DNA of 64,000 bases from Flammula alnicola (lineage: Eukaryota; Basidiomycota; Agaricomycetes; Agaricales; Strophariaceae): positions 1 through 64,000 of the forward strand of contig JADNRV010000170.1 in the NCBI GenBank assembly GCA_015499995.1, written 5' to 3'. A program made the position numbers and the translations under genes. The stretch's first letter is position 1, and every line of letters begins with the position of its first letter. Positions 1-10,867 of the stretch are shown here, piece by piece. The notes beneath the pieces were generated by a model that searched no databases, was not told the DNA's origin, and worked only from the letters and a program-made list of their open reading frames with translations.

Positions 1-621
1 GTCCGTTCCGTTGACCAACATGTCGGCGTATGTCGTGTTTGCGCCCTGCGTTGTCACATTTTGCCCTGTGGTTGCCGTCGTCGTAGTCACCTGTATCGCC
101 GCGTCGGCTGCCTCTTGTAGCTGACTGGTGATGAGTTGGCACTCCTCCTTGAAGTCCTCCAGTGCCGCTCCCGCTTCCCTCGCTGCAAGCCTAAACTCCT
201 CTGCCGCCCCTTCGATAGCTTCCACCGTCGGTAGCTCTTTGATTCCCCCCTCTATTCTCTCCAATACTGCCCCCACCATTCTCGACACCATTTCCTCCTC
301 CATGTAATCCTCCGTCAGGAAAGCTATCGCTCGGATTCCATCGACCGCGGCTTTTGGCACCTGTGGCAGTGCAGCCAGCTGGAGAGCCAGTAGCGCCAGT
401 ACCTTCAACGTCGCCGGCTCGCCCCTGGGCATGTAGCCGTTCCCTTCGAGATACTTCCTGGCTGTTGCTGCATCCTTGACAGCCGTGGTAAGGCCGCTTC
501 GTTTGAGTAGTTCTTCCCTTGACATGTTTTGCACTATTGCCGCTGACTTCTGTGATTGGCTTCTTAGCGTGCCAGACGGCCCGCTCATGTTCGGCGTGGA
601 CTCTCTCGAGTTCGCCATCAT
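1..621 (-). CDS. Retrotransposon ORF1-like protein, partial (3' end outside window)
   Basis: An open frame of 207 codons runs from an ATG at 621-619 to base 1 without a stop, so the gene is cut by the window edge. It begins MMANSRESTP, then has a conserved-looking block around residues 20-60 (MSREELLKRSGLTTAV, ARKYLEGNGYMPRGEP), then an alanine- and glutamate-rich, probably coiled-coil stretch ending in a threonine-rich linker. From memory of Agaricomycete genomes, this arrangement resembles the first ORF of abundant repeated elements that sit next to reverse-transcriptase genes; the repeat status cannot be checked here. No RNA-binding zinc knuckle is visible in the part present. A single-copy gene of unknown function is the alternative. 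Confidence 0.5.
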   Translation of the reverse strand, partial: MMANSRESTPNMSGPSGTLRSQSQKSAAIVQNMSREELLKRSGLTTAVKDAATARKYLEGNGYMPRGEPATLKVLALLALQLAALPQVPKAAVDGIRAIAFLTEDYMEEEMVSRMVGAVLERIEGGIKELPTVEAIEGAAEEFRLAAREAGAALEDFKEECQLITSQLQEAADAAIQVTTTTATTGQNVTTQGANTTYADMLVNGTD

Positions 622-1519
622 GTGGGTGTTATTTACCTTCTTTGGTAAGGTTTTTTGTTCTGTCTACTCTCTCGACGCCGACTGATCACCGAGACTCGTC
701 TGCCCCCAGCTAAAAAAAGCGTGGGAAAAGTTGAGGTGGTGGTGGTGTCGGATCAAGGAGGGTCCCCCTGCTTCACTTATGACATATGAACTCAACTTCG
801 CCGCATTACATGGTGTGCGTCTATTTTGACATTCATTGTCAATGTCATCACTAGATTTGATCTGACGACCAAAGCGGAAAAAATTTCCAAACTTAGATAT
901 TGCTATAAAATCTGGTTATCGCGGTAATGGGAACCCTGCTGCTACATGTATTCATGCTGCTATCCTCTTTTATTATCAAATTCCTTCAACAAAAACACTA
1001 TGAGAGATGATGGAGTTATTTTCACACCTTTAATAATTTGAAAGGCCTTTCTTTCAAGCTGTAATATAATAAACTTGCAAGGGTACAGGTAATTTGCAAC
1101 TGATTCCCTGAGTCAAAATTTATGTATTTCAGATGAGGAATTGGGGAAATACGCTCAAAACACTACCCCAACTTGTTTCAAGCTGCTGAATTGAGCATAG
1201 TGCGCCCAATTCTGATCCTTTGACTTGATCTTGACACAAGATTCAAGAATATTCTGATATTCATGAACACGAATACTGCGAGGCGTAAATATTCGGTAAA
1301 CTGATCCCCCCTGCTAATTCCACTCGATTACCGCCGGCGTTGCTTCGATACGTTTAAACCTAGGCATGAGCTGCCAATGCACCTCGCCACAGAGAGCCTG
1401 TCTTGAGCTTCGAAAGACCGAAGACAAAAACACGCTGTGTACTCTATACATCGCCTTAATACAGTGTAAAATGAAAAAAAAGAATAATGGATGGAGTTCA
1501 GATCCATCTCAAATCCATC
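622..1519. other. Intergenic, no gene recognised
   Basis: AT-rich sequence between the ORF1-like gene and the 3' end of the next gene. The short ORFs here show no family motif and no plausible splice partners. It probably holds the 5' flank of the truncated element and the 3' untranslated region of the gene that ends at 1520. Confidence 0.5.
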
Positions 1520-2951
1520 TCAAATCCAACTTCCTTCCAACGACTCAACGGGAAATTCGTCCAGATCCATACCGAGTTCGTCGAAGACTTGCTTGACTGA
1601 CTCCTTCGCCTCCTTCTCTTCCAGTTCAGCGAGCGCTATGCGAATAAAAGTGAGCTCTTGGATTATCCATATGCTGTATGAGTATGACGACTCTACCTGC
1701 TCCCCTGCCTTCACCCAAACTCTTCTCCAATCCTTCCTCCCCTTCTCTCGCGGCGATCAGCAATAGTTGCGCACCTTCATAATCCAATAACTCGGGTGTC
1801 TCGCAGCTTGCAAACCTCAACCCATAGGACTCTCTGCCCCTGGAATGTTCTGCCGTCCCTTCACCTGCTCCAAATACCCCTTGCATGATCCAGTCAGGAT
1901 AGTCGGCTAATTTGGAATGAACCTGCTGTGGACCCGTCGCTGGAGCCAGCGGATTTTTCACTTGCAGGATGAATGACGAAGCGGAGTAAATTCCCAGCGA
2001 TGATTGTACATCCCCCATTTCTTTTGGTCCTGGGTGCGATATGTGATAGCCCAGATGGCTCTCCCGTTCAGAAGGCACTTCTGCTTCCGAGTTGACGATG
2101 GCATACCCGCCTCGAGCAACAAGGCGTGCCGGCTCTTGGTGGCGCGTTCCTTAACACATCGAAGAATTGAACTCACAATCAAATGAAACGGAAAAGAAAT
2201 TACCTCGCGTCTTGGTTTCGTACGTCTTTTCACCGAGGCCTTTCTCCAAAGAATCCAGATCATCACCAACAGCAGTGACTGAGGCCCAGAACATTTCCTT
2301 TCGTCTACTCCCTCCACGTCCAGGACTTTCAGGGTCTGGCAGTTTCTTCTTTCCTACTGTAACCAACCTGTAATGCTTCTTCTTAGAGTGCCCAATGTCT
2401 GGAGCAGGGACAGCGTCTGCGCCTCGAGCGAGAACTTTCATCTCAGATTCCTCCGATTTGGTGGGGTCAGGCTTTTCGGTGCCAATCTGAGCGGATGACT
2501 GAAACACAGAAAATTCAGGAGGTCGAGGTACAAGTAGCATATGGAAATTCTTGATGTCTTCGATAGATTCGGCTTCTTCGAGTTGTACGCGAGGGCGGTA
2601 AAAAAAGTAGATATGTCCGCGCTCGATAGTTCCTATGGTATCTTGGTAAATTGCAACCGCCTAGGGAGCTTAGAGCTGAAATAAATGACACTGACCAGCT
2701 TTATAAATGCTTTCTTTTCCGTGCGTAGTGACTGTGTCGATCTTGAATCTCTTCGAAGGTGGAAGTTCCTCTGGCTTTGTGTCGACATCTTCCTCGGTCT
2801 TACCTGCTTCACGATTTTTTCCTGGCTTTCGGGTTTTGCTAGGAGCTCTCCCCTTCCGTGTTGCAGACGGAGAACGTCTCTTCTTCTCATGCTCTTCGTC
2901 AGGAGGGATTTTCCCTTCTGCTATGGCGGATTGTCTTCGAGTGGTAGGCAT
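1520..2951 (-). CDS. Conserved basidiomycete nuclear protein (often labelled BTB domain transcription factor)
   Basis: Four exons, complement(1520..1635, 1697..2149, 2204..2632, 2696..2951), give 417 aa with canonical GT-AG introns of 54-63 nt. The N-terminus (MPTTRRQSA) leads into about 80 residues rich in Lys, Arg, Glu and Pro that look disordered and nuclear. A conserved core follows: ERGHIYFFYRP, FHMLLVPRPPEF, KKHYRLVTVGKK, then ARLVARGGYAIVN, HLGYHISHP, FILQVKNPLAP, GLRFASCETPELLDYEGA, and the C-terminus LEGSWI. I recall this order from fungal proteins annotated as 'BTB domain transcription factor', but I see no BTB fold, so that name may be misleading. It shares a roughly 540-bp upstream region with the divergent decapping-enzyme gene. 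The molecular role is unknown. Confidence 0.75.
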
Positions 2952-3491
2952 AGTCGGAAAAGAAAGTCAAACAGAGAAAGGCGGAAGCGCCGCACTGTAT
3001 ATATTGTGGAGGAAATTGACGTCATCAGAAGTTCTAGGTAAACAGCCCGTTGCGTTGTTGGTCCAAGTTGGAGAAGGTCCGTGCCTTTCAAGTTTCTAGT
3101 TTCACATTCGACAGAAGCATCCAGACAGTTTTTTGTTCCATCGAATGCAGGCATATCTTTGGAATAGGTTTAGATTTTGGATACCAATGGATTGCCATTC
3201 AGGCCGGGGGGTCGGTTTGGCATCATATTGACACCTGCCAAACATACTAGCGGTCGAGTTGGGATTTTTCAGCTCGCCTGACGGATCAGCGCTAGCATTT
3301 GCACAAATCAAAAGTGTTGTCGATGGTGTAACTCAAGTGTAACTTCAACTTCTTAGGATTTAGAGTCACGCTTTGGCACCGAACGCGGGAGGTCACATAT
3401 GCACGTGACTGGGTACTTAAAACGGTTGTGACAATCTTATCTCTGAAATCGTTGGCATCTGTTCATTCCAACCACGACACACACAGAGCAC
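2952..3491. promoter_or_regulatory. Divergent promoter region between nuclear-protein gene and DcpS gene
   Basis: The two start codons, at 2951 (-) and 3492 (+), face away from each other across 540 bp, so this stretch must hold both 5' regions. CACGTGAC at 3403-3410, an E-box-like palindrome with flank, lies 82-89 bp before the DcpS start. No convincing TATA element is visible. Assignment of regulatory function is inference from position. Confidence 0.5.
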
Positions 3492-4739
3492 ATGTCCCAC
3501 CCAGCAGCTCCGAGATCCTTTCCAGCTCTCAAGAAATTCTCATTTGAGAAAGTTATAAATGAAGATCCCCTAACTCATGCCTTAGTTCTCCTTGGAACAT
3601 TCCCGAACCCAGATGATCCCAATGACTCTGTCAAAGCAGTAGTGCGAATCGAGAAAACCGCGCTTAGTCCTGACGATGCGCCCCGTTTCTTCGGCGGAAA
3701 TGGGATCATCAAGAAGGCTGAACTGGAAGAGAGCACAGATATCGTACGACTGCGTGATATTTCGTGCTCCCTTATGGTTCATTGAGTCTGGTCTGCAGTA
3801 TACCCGGTTGTTTGGATGGTTAGGAGAAGACAGGGATCGGGATGTCAAGATAAATGTGATATGTCCGGCCACGGAGGTTCATATTCGCAAGGTGCGACAT
3901 CATTTGAGCTTTTAATGTAGCGAGTCATAAGGCAATTTATATTCTGGATGTGATCAGTATACGAAACAAGAACAGATCATCGTTCGCGAAACACCAGCTT
4001 TGTACGAACAATACGTGAAGCCGTATATTTCAGGATTCCCTGCCGATAGAACGAAATGGTACGCGTTGCTCTTATCGACGCCTTGTGGTTTGAAGTGATA
4101 GACATAAACAGGATGGAGAATATCCTGACAGGGCTTTCTGAGCAATCCAAGGTCTTATACTCATCCTCAGAATTTCTTATACTTCCAGACATGAAGTGGG
4201 ATGTTAAAACCCTCTCTTCGCTGTATCTCATTGCACTCGTGCAAGACCGCTCAATTCGTAGTTTGCGCGATTTGCGTAGGCGCCATCTTGGATTACTGAC
4301 ATCCATTCAGCGTGAAGCCTCTCGCGTAGTACAAGATAAATGGGGCCTCGGAAATGGATCCCTGAGGATGTACATCCATTATCAGCCAAGTTATTGTGCG
4401 TTCTTTGTTCTCGTGTCTACCCTGGTTGCTCAATATGCAAACTCAGACCATTTCCACGTCCATATCGTGAACGCGAATTTTCAAGGAAATATGCTGGGCA
4501 TGTCCGTCGGTCAAGCGCACCTCTTAGATGACATTATCTCTTTGGTTCGTATAAATTCGACCACTCAAATAAATGAATTGACGTTCAATGACATTTTCAA
4601 ACTGCAGTTGCAACTAGATCCAGAAGATGGACCAGGGGTATTCGAACGGATGACGCTTACCTATGGATTGGGTGACCAACACGGATTGTTCGAGGCCATG
4701 CGCCACAGTAGTGGGAATCCCGATGACGCACCGTCGTAA
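3492..4739 (+). CDS. Scavenger mRNA decapping enzyme (DcpS, HIT family)
   Basis: Six exons, join(3492..3743, 3799..3891, 3958..4058, 4112..4395, 4447..4544, 4608..4739), encode 319 aa, the usual DcpS length. The N-terminal domain carries FSFEKVINEDPLTHALVLLG and RLFGWLGEDRDRDVKINVICP; the middle has YVKPYISGFPADRTKW and LPDMKWD; the C-terminal HIT domain has MYIHYQPSYYHFHVHIVN with the catalytic His triad at about residues 245, 247 and 249. The intron ending at 4446 splits the codon for the Tyr just before the triad. The family hydrolyses the m7GpppN cap left after 3'-to-5' mRNA decay, giving m7GMP. Part of the last exon is copied about 6 kb downstream at 10645, which marks one end of a tandem duplication. 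Confidence 0.93.
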
Positions 4740-4856
4740 CTTGCACCCAATAAAAGTTACATACATATCCTGTTCTCACTGCGCCATGAACACGAGTAAT
4801 TTCCTATCGATACTATTACAGCATAGAAATGTCAACCAAATGTAGTTCCATTCGGT

Positions 4857-6987
4857 TCAAGCGCGTTTCCTGAACATAACATGGGCAGTGGGGTTGGGAG
4901 CGCAGCCGGCTTGGAACCAAACATTCTCCGGTCGCGGACCATCATTCGGCAATTTCACATCATAAGTCAGTAAAACATGAGCGAGCATTGCCTTGAGCTC
5001 GTTGACCGCAAAGAAGCGACCCGGGCTGCCAAACAGCGAGATGTCAGATACAGACTTTGTGTTCTGGGAGAAAGGAAGCCTTACCATGCGTGGCGGCCAG
5101 TTCCAAACGTTACGTAGTCGTGACTGAGAGAAACCATTTGGTGCTTGGTACTCTCGCCCTCTTCTTCTCTCATTTCTGCAAACCTAAAGCCTTCAAATTT
5201 GTCGGGGTTCACGTAGCTAGTCTACGAAAATACGTGGTGTCAATATGCAGGTTGCAGGCATTTGATGGACCAGGAATCTTTCTCACCTCATCGACGTGAG
5301 TCGAGTAGGTCGCCACCGCCATATGCGTACCAGCTGGCACAGTCACTCCGTTTGAAAAAGTAAAATCTTTCAGCGCCTTGCGATTCATACTCACTGTCAA
5401 GCCATGTTAAACCGGCAGAGAAAGATAGAATCAAAGAGGCTTACAAACTCCGATAGCAAGGCGCTGAGACTCCTTGATGAAACTGTCCACTTTACGCATC
5501 TTTCCCATGGATACTTTAGTCCAACCCTCCGCCTCGATAACCGTCTCTACTTCCTCGCGCATGGGTTTGACATACTCGGGATAAGCGGCTAAGTCGTATA
5601 GAACGTGGGTGAACGCCTGTATAGAACGCGTCAGACAAAGTAAATGGGCTGGCAGTGGAAAATCTGACCCACATTCGAGGTCGTATGTATAGCCGCAAAG
5701 TTGATAGAAAGAAGACGAATGGCAACGTCGCGAATGGTTCGTTGCGGCCCCTCCGCTTCGTCCAAAAGCCAGCTTATTAGATCGTTCTGGGAGCAGTTTT
5801 AATGAGGGCGTGTACACGGGTGTTTTGGATTCGTTCTGAGATGCTTACGGGTTTATCCTGCCAGTCGGGGCCGAATTGTTTGTCTTTGTCGAGACGTTCT
5901 TGAATGATGGGACCAATATGGTCGACAACTTTCTTGATGTTCATTGGGACCTTGGTTAGGAGTTTCCCTACAATTCTGCGAGGTATGCATCAGGAACGCT
6001 TGCAGGAACAGGAGCAGGAATTTATTTGCTTACGGTCTGAGGAATGGTGGGTACATGTTGATGACTTGTGCACCCTGGAAAACATCGATTGTGAACTGTT
6101 CTTGAATTTTTCTGTAGTCGGGGTTCCGACCTGGACGATTGTTAGATGAGTTTTGTATTATCTCCTCGTTTGCTCACATAAAGGCAAGCCAACGAACAAG
6201 CGATTGCTGCTCCTGCAGACTATCTGCATCACGGTCCTCAGCGCAGGAACACTGGTCCATTCTATTTGAGTGGTCAGAATCTTTTACAGAGACATGGATG
6301 TCAACAGTCACATCACTTACCTTTAGTATGCATCACGGGAATGAGTTCAGAGAAGGCTGTTGTTATCTCGTCCTTAATTTCTGGGAAGCGAACTCCAAGA
6401 TTTCTTGTCATGGGGGATCGGACGACTGCGATATGGAAGGGGTCAACGCGAACTTCTTTGCCGAGCATGTAGTCAGTTTGGATGGTCTCCAAGTAAGGTA
6501 AGATAGCGAGTCAGCAAAGTTATTGTCATTTAATCGCGAGATTGTTACCTCAGCCACGGCGTCTCTGAAAGATAGTTGCTCATCGCTTGATCGACGAATG
6601 TCCTCGATCATCTCTGGCCCACTGATTATGACCATGTACCTCCCCATCATAGAAACTTTAAAAGGAGTTCCATAATACTTGTGCCGAGGTGAGATTAAAG
6701 TTGGATGGCAGGCTGTTATAGCGTACCTTGGTATAACCTTCTTGTACCATTTCGCGTCCATGACGGAAGAACCTCAATGCTTCAGAGTAAGAAGCAATAA
6801 GTCCTGAAGAGCCAACGGTCGGTATATGCTTCAGCTATATTTTCAAAGATCGTTTTAGCTCCTTTCCACCACCAAGGTGAAGGTTGTTCACCTTGTATGT
6901 TGGTGAGCGAAACCATCGTGAGACGAGGTATCCGAGTGTTAAGGCCACCGCCACTGCTGGAACGAAAGACGGCGGATAGCCCTGCAT
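4857..6987 (-). CDS. Cytochrome P450 monooxygenase, copy A
   Basis: Twelve exons, complement(4857..5025, 5085..5221, 5287..5393, 5445..5616, 5673..5786, 5849..5975, 6034..6130, 6178..6261, 6321..6486, 6549..6677, 6727..6834, 6892..6987), give an intact 501-aa microsomal P450. Residues 1-32 form a membrane anchor (FVPAVAVALTLGYLV), followed by the proline-rich HIPTVG hinge. The I-helix region (AAIHTT), the K-helix E356-x-x-R359 (FIKESQR), PDKFEGFRF and the haem loop FGTGRHACPGRFF with Cys446 are all present. The Cys446 codon is split TG/C by the last intron. The tail YDVKLP and VMFRKRA resembles basidiomycete P450s labelled ent-kaurene-oxidase-like, but the substrate cannot be inferred. Its sister copy lies upstream at 10868-12982. 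A reductase partner would be encoded elsewhere. Confidence 0.93.
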
Positions 6988-7534
6988 AGTGGGAGGTCGA
7001 TCTCCTAGAGTCTAGAGAATCAAGGGCTCTTCTGAGAGCCTGGGAGGTATTTGTACACAACAGCCATGGGTTCCCAAGTCACAGGGAACTTTTCGAGATG
7101 GTGCTTCTTTCTCTAAACATGGTGAAGGAAAGTGAGTTCTCAGAGCAGAAGTCCATCGTGAACAGATATACTCGGAGTCAATCCCGCATGAAGTCAGAGG
7201 ATTTAGATAATAGAATTGCCAGAGTCTTGTGAAATCTTGGTGAAATCTCCCATCTACAGCAGTAGTGACAGACCAACGTTTGAGTTTTAACTTGGATCTG
7301 AATATAGCTGATTCGAAAGGCGTCCCAAATTTTCATTTGCAATGGAGTCAGAGGCCGAGTCTATACATCACGATGAGTCTCTGGACTAGCGAATGCCCGA
7401 GGAGAGGAGGACAGTAAAATAGACTTAGACGACGCCTGAGCGTGATGAAGTTTGTTGAAAGATTAAATGCGCGCGGTCTGCTTACGTCAAGTTTGTTTGT
7501 GGTTGCGCCGGGGCGGGGCCCGATATGACTTCGA

Positions 7535-9822
7535 CACTGTGGGAAGAATATACAGGAATCATTCCCGTATCAAATCACCAATTATTGATGTGGAGTAGAA
7601 CAGTAAGTATTGGTGTATCGAAAACCAGCAATGTCTGGTGGAAATATTGACGTTTTTCGCATGAATTCCTGGTGATTGGCAACATCACAAAGTGGTGTTC
7701 TACCAACGGTAATTTACGGTGTTCAAGACACACCAATCATAGCTGTTTTCAATACATTCATTTTTCTTGCTTCCTAAACAATAGTATTCATTGCACGATA
7801 AAATATATTAAATTCTAAGCTACTGGATTACATGGATAGAGAGAGCGGTAATTCTACAGTCATAACTCATAACCTTCTTTGTCCGGAGTAAGGGGGCAGC
7901 AGTGGTCAGCAGCATCTTGCAAGAGAATGGGCGGGGGCTTACTTACCTTATGCACCATGTCACTGGGCCTCAGTGGGGGCTACTTAGCCCATTCGTCGCA
8001 CCTTGGTGGACCGTGGTGTCGTGGGCAAGCAGCATATTTAGCGCTAACGGCAGCGGTGCTTTGCGCTTTTTTTTTGGCTCGGCAATGGGTTTATCTGTCG
8101 TCATGGGGGTTACGCAGCAGCTGCGGGCAGGTACACATGGTCAGTGAGGGGCGGGCGGATGGGTTTGGTGGTGTTCATGCGTCGAAGGAGAGGAATGGGG
8201 CAAGGCGACAGCCTCGAGCCCTGCTCTGCGGGAAAGAGAGGAAGTGGGTTAGTAGGACGTGGTTCACCACGTGCCGTTCGTCATTGCCATCGCAGGATGT
8301 GTCATCTGCGGTGACATGGGGTGGTTCATTGGCTGTAGAAAACTGGGATGGGGTGTTAGTTATGTCGAATGGGGCGAGCCACCTACCTGGTGGCTCTCCT
8401 CTAGGTCCTCCGCTCCCTCTGAACTGTCTTCATCGGTGTCGTTGCAGTGTGGCGTGCTCGCAACGCATGAGGGCAACGAGTGTTGCACTCGTCAGCGTAT
8501 GGGGGGCACGCATTGGCCACAGTGCGGATGATGTGGCTGTAGCACCGGAGTGGCGGCGATGGTTTGTGGGCTACGGTGTTGGGTTGAACAACGGCGGCAG
8601 CGGTGTAAGACGATGGTGTGCGGAGGGAAGGTGAAAGAGGTGCTATTGACGATGACGTGGCAGAGTGTGCCGTGTTTGGCAGATTCCGTAAATCACGTGA
8701 GCATCAGAGACCGAGTTAAAATTTTAAATAGTTATAGCACAAGGTTATTTATTTAAATTATTAGAAACTGACCAAGGCAGTGTTGTATTTATGAAGATGA
8801 GAAGTCGAGGATTCAGTGCCTCCAGATGCAGAATATGAGACGGATTTGGACTTAAGAGATTTCGACATATTGAATGCAGAGTCATGTGACCATACCAAAC
8901 TTGTGATAATCGCGTCGCGCCTCACGCGTCGTTGATTGTTTCTCGTTCTCTGTGTGAACTTTGCCTCACCTTGAGTAGCTTTCCCACATACTCGACCCTT
9001 CATCCATCCGCACAATCTGACTCTGAGGTGACTTCGACTTCATGAAAGGTTCAATACTGTATGTTATGTAAAGTATAAAATGTTAGTATAAGATGTTAAC
9101 GTTCAATTAGATCCTGATTCTTGGTGTATGAGAAGGTTGAGGGAGTCGCTAATTAGACTATGAGACTTGTGAGCATTCACACAGGTAAAGTAGTGCCAGG
9201 CAAAAATAAGGATGACGATTCAATCATATCAAATCCTCATGTTTAAATCACGTTAAAATGCCACCTATCTAAAATGTAGCCAAGATAGAAAACTAATCTA
9301 CTTACTTCAGGGATATTCTGGTAGCAAGTCCTTTGGCAGTGGGGCTATTTCCGTGAGTAGGATAGACATGTGCAGTCTTGGAAATATCCATCGGCGCAAG
9401 CATCAGCGCGTCGCACACTTACTAAATAAAAAACAAGTTATCATTGAGCACGCATGAAAGGTTTTATTGAGATTCAGAGACAGGGAAACAAATCTGTAAA
9501 CAACTAAATAAAGACGGTTACCACACACTCAGTAAAACAGTAAATAATACTGTGTTGTGCACACTACATTAAGGTGTCCTTGTCAAAACAGGAATTATTG
9601 GTGTTCGGATACACCACATTTCAGGGTTTGACAGGAACACCAAGGCGCCCTGTTTTCTGACACCAGACCTTGGTGTTCGTGGGAGCACTAGTAATTGACG
9701 TTTCAATACAATAATTCAAGGTGCGATCAAAACACCAGAAAGGGTATACACTAAATATTAGTGTCTAAAATTAAACTTTGCTGTTCCGGCATGACATATT
9801 CCTGTTCTCGCTTCCCACAGTG
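7535..9822. mobile_element. Terminal-inverted-repeat DNA element inserted in unit A
   Basis: The ends are perfect 12-bp inverted repeats, CACTGTGGGAAG at 7535-7546 and its complement at 9811-9822, with further partial matching (ACAGGAAT) just inside. Both sides are flanked by TCGA, either a 4-bp target duplication or four extra bases of inverted repeat, since TCGA is self-complementary. The subterminal 250 bp on the right and 200 bp on the left carry many ggtgt/acacc motifs in both orientations (for example about 7612, 7717, 9599, 9644 and 9672). The paralogous place in unit B lacks the insert. No intact transposase is seen; the GC-rich centre (about 7880-8640) keeps coding-like pieces on the minus strand. 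Superfamily not assigned. Confidence 0.7.
7990..8490 (-). pseudogene. Decayed coding remnant inside the TIR element, with SV40-like NLS
   Basis: On the minus strand a frame beginning near 8104 reads MTTDKPIAEPKKKRKAPLPL and is open for about 38 codons; PKKKRKA is a textbook monopartite nuclear localisation signal. Around 8400-8470 another minus-strand stretch reads as an acidic exon (CNDTDEDSSEGAEDLEESHQ) followed by a plausible GT donor. The pieces do not join into an intact gene and no DDE, RNase-H or zinc-finger signature is visible. I read them as relics of the element's own nuclear protein; a 251-codon plus-strand ORF over the same bases (7879-8634) looks like an antisense shadow. Confidence 0.3.
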
Positions 9823-10327
9823 TCGACAGGTGCATGCAAGTGGCAACTCTCGAAGCCATGGTCTCTTTTCAGACGATTCTTCCCTCCAAAGGGTCTCATA
9901 AATCCCTCGAGGATATACCTTTTTTTTTGCGTATTATCCGGCTGTAACTGTCATCGTTGGTTCTCGGACATGGATGACTGACAAACTCTGAGAAAGAGGG
10001 GCGAAGAAAACTTGGAATGGTAATGTGTATAGATCCCCAAAGGCTCTCTCATAACGTATAACTATAGAACGGGTCTGGGAATAAATTGCTCACTATCAGA
10101 TTTCGAGGACCCCATATATAAACCAACATACTCATATAGTACCGAATCCACACACGGGCCGAATCACGAAGGGTATCTGAATCAATATCAAGACAGCGCA
10201 TTGATGATTTATATATAGAGGTCTATTTACATATGTTCATATGCCATTGCCTGAAGGTACATAGTCGAGGCAGAAGAGGTCGCCGTTTATGGTCATAGTT
10301 GTAGCTACAGTACCTGTGGGAGCGGCT

Positions 10328-10409
10328 TAGGTTGCCGAGCAACCAAGGACAGACTGAAAACTAGATTTCAACTTGTCTTTGGGTGATTATTAGGTTGCGC
10401 GGCAACCTA
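10328..10409. mobile_element. 82-bp inverted-repeat (MITE-like) insert in unit A
   Basis: Ends are taggttgccgagcaacc and, reversed, taggttgccgcgcaacc, matching at 16 of 17 positions, with about 48 bp between them. The corresponding unit B sequence (about 13950-13975) runs from gctacag straight to tgcactag without it. The whole could fold as a hairpin. No clear target-site duplication is seen, so mobility is inferred from the structure and its absence from the sister unit. Confidence 0.5.
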
Positions 10410-10644
10410 CAAGTGCACTAGCTATAGAGAGGCAGATAAATCCAATGGCATGTCTTTATGCATCCTCGCCGCCGCGACACGCATGGACAATTCTCACTCT
10501 GCATGTGACTGCCAACTTTCCTCGTCGAATCCATCGCTTGGCAAAATTCCCCGATGTAACCCAAGCGAGAATCTGCCATCTTCCAAAAACCCCACAGATA
10601 AATGCATTGGTATACATCAAGGGTGAATTTAAGAAAGAAACGGT

Positions 10645-10745
10645 GTATTTGAACGGATGACGCTTACCTATTAACTCGGCGACCAACGTGGATTGTTCGA
10701 AGCCATGCGCCAAGAGTACTGAAATATCGAGGACACGGTCATAAC
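10645..10745 (+). pseudogene. Fragment of DcpS last exon at start of duplication unit B
   Basis: The sequence closely matches the end of the DcpS gene (4638-4740): tgaacggatgacgcttacct, then gattgttcga(a/g)gccatgcgcc, then taacttgca. In the DcpS frame it meets a stop (tat taa) within about ten codons, and no upstream exons precede it, so it cannot make the enzyme. It is a by-product of the duplication breakpoint falling inside DcpS exon 6. Confidence 0.85.
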
Positions 10746-10867
10746 TTGCATCCATCGAGGCCTTACACACCCCGCTCTCAGCCTCTCACTGCACCATCTT
10801 TGAACACGAGTAATTTGATATCGATTCTATTACAGCATAGAAATATCCACCAAATTTCGTTTTCTAC

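Larger units (their letters stand above)
4638..10644. repeat. Tandem segmental duplication, unit A
   Basis: Unit A runs from inside the last DcpS exon (gtattcgaacggatgacgct) through P450 copy A and its upstream DNA to the sequence aagaaagaaacggtg at 10631-10645. The same order recurs in unit B (10645-about 14030). The two units match over the DcpS exon piece, the whole P450 gene and upstream blocks such as tcttccct(c/t)(c/t)aaagggtctc (9882 and 13561) and tgcattggt(a/g)tac (about 10604 and 13984). Unit A is about 2.6 kb longer, almost all of it explained by the inserted element at 7535-9822. Boundaries are read by eye and good to about 10-20 bp. Confidence 0.85.

Noticed and set aside
4857..5087. 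P450 C-terminal ORF that seems to lack the haem cysteine (LFGSPGRFF)
   Set aside because: The LFGS part is intron read-through; splicing to the upstream exon creates the Cys codon. The same applies to the ORF at 10868-11050.
7879..8634. 251-codon plus-strand ORF inside the TIR element
   Set aside because: The translation is rich in Trp, Gly and Ser without any domain, the region is GT-rich, and coding-like traces lie on the other strand; it is probably an antisense artefact.
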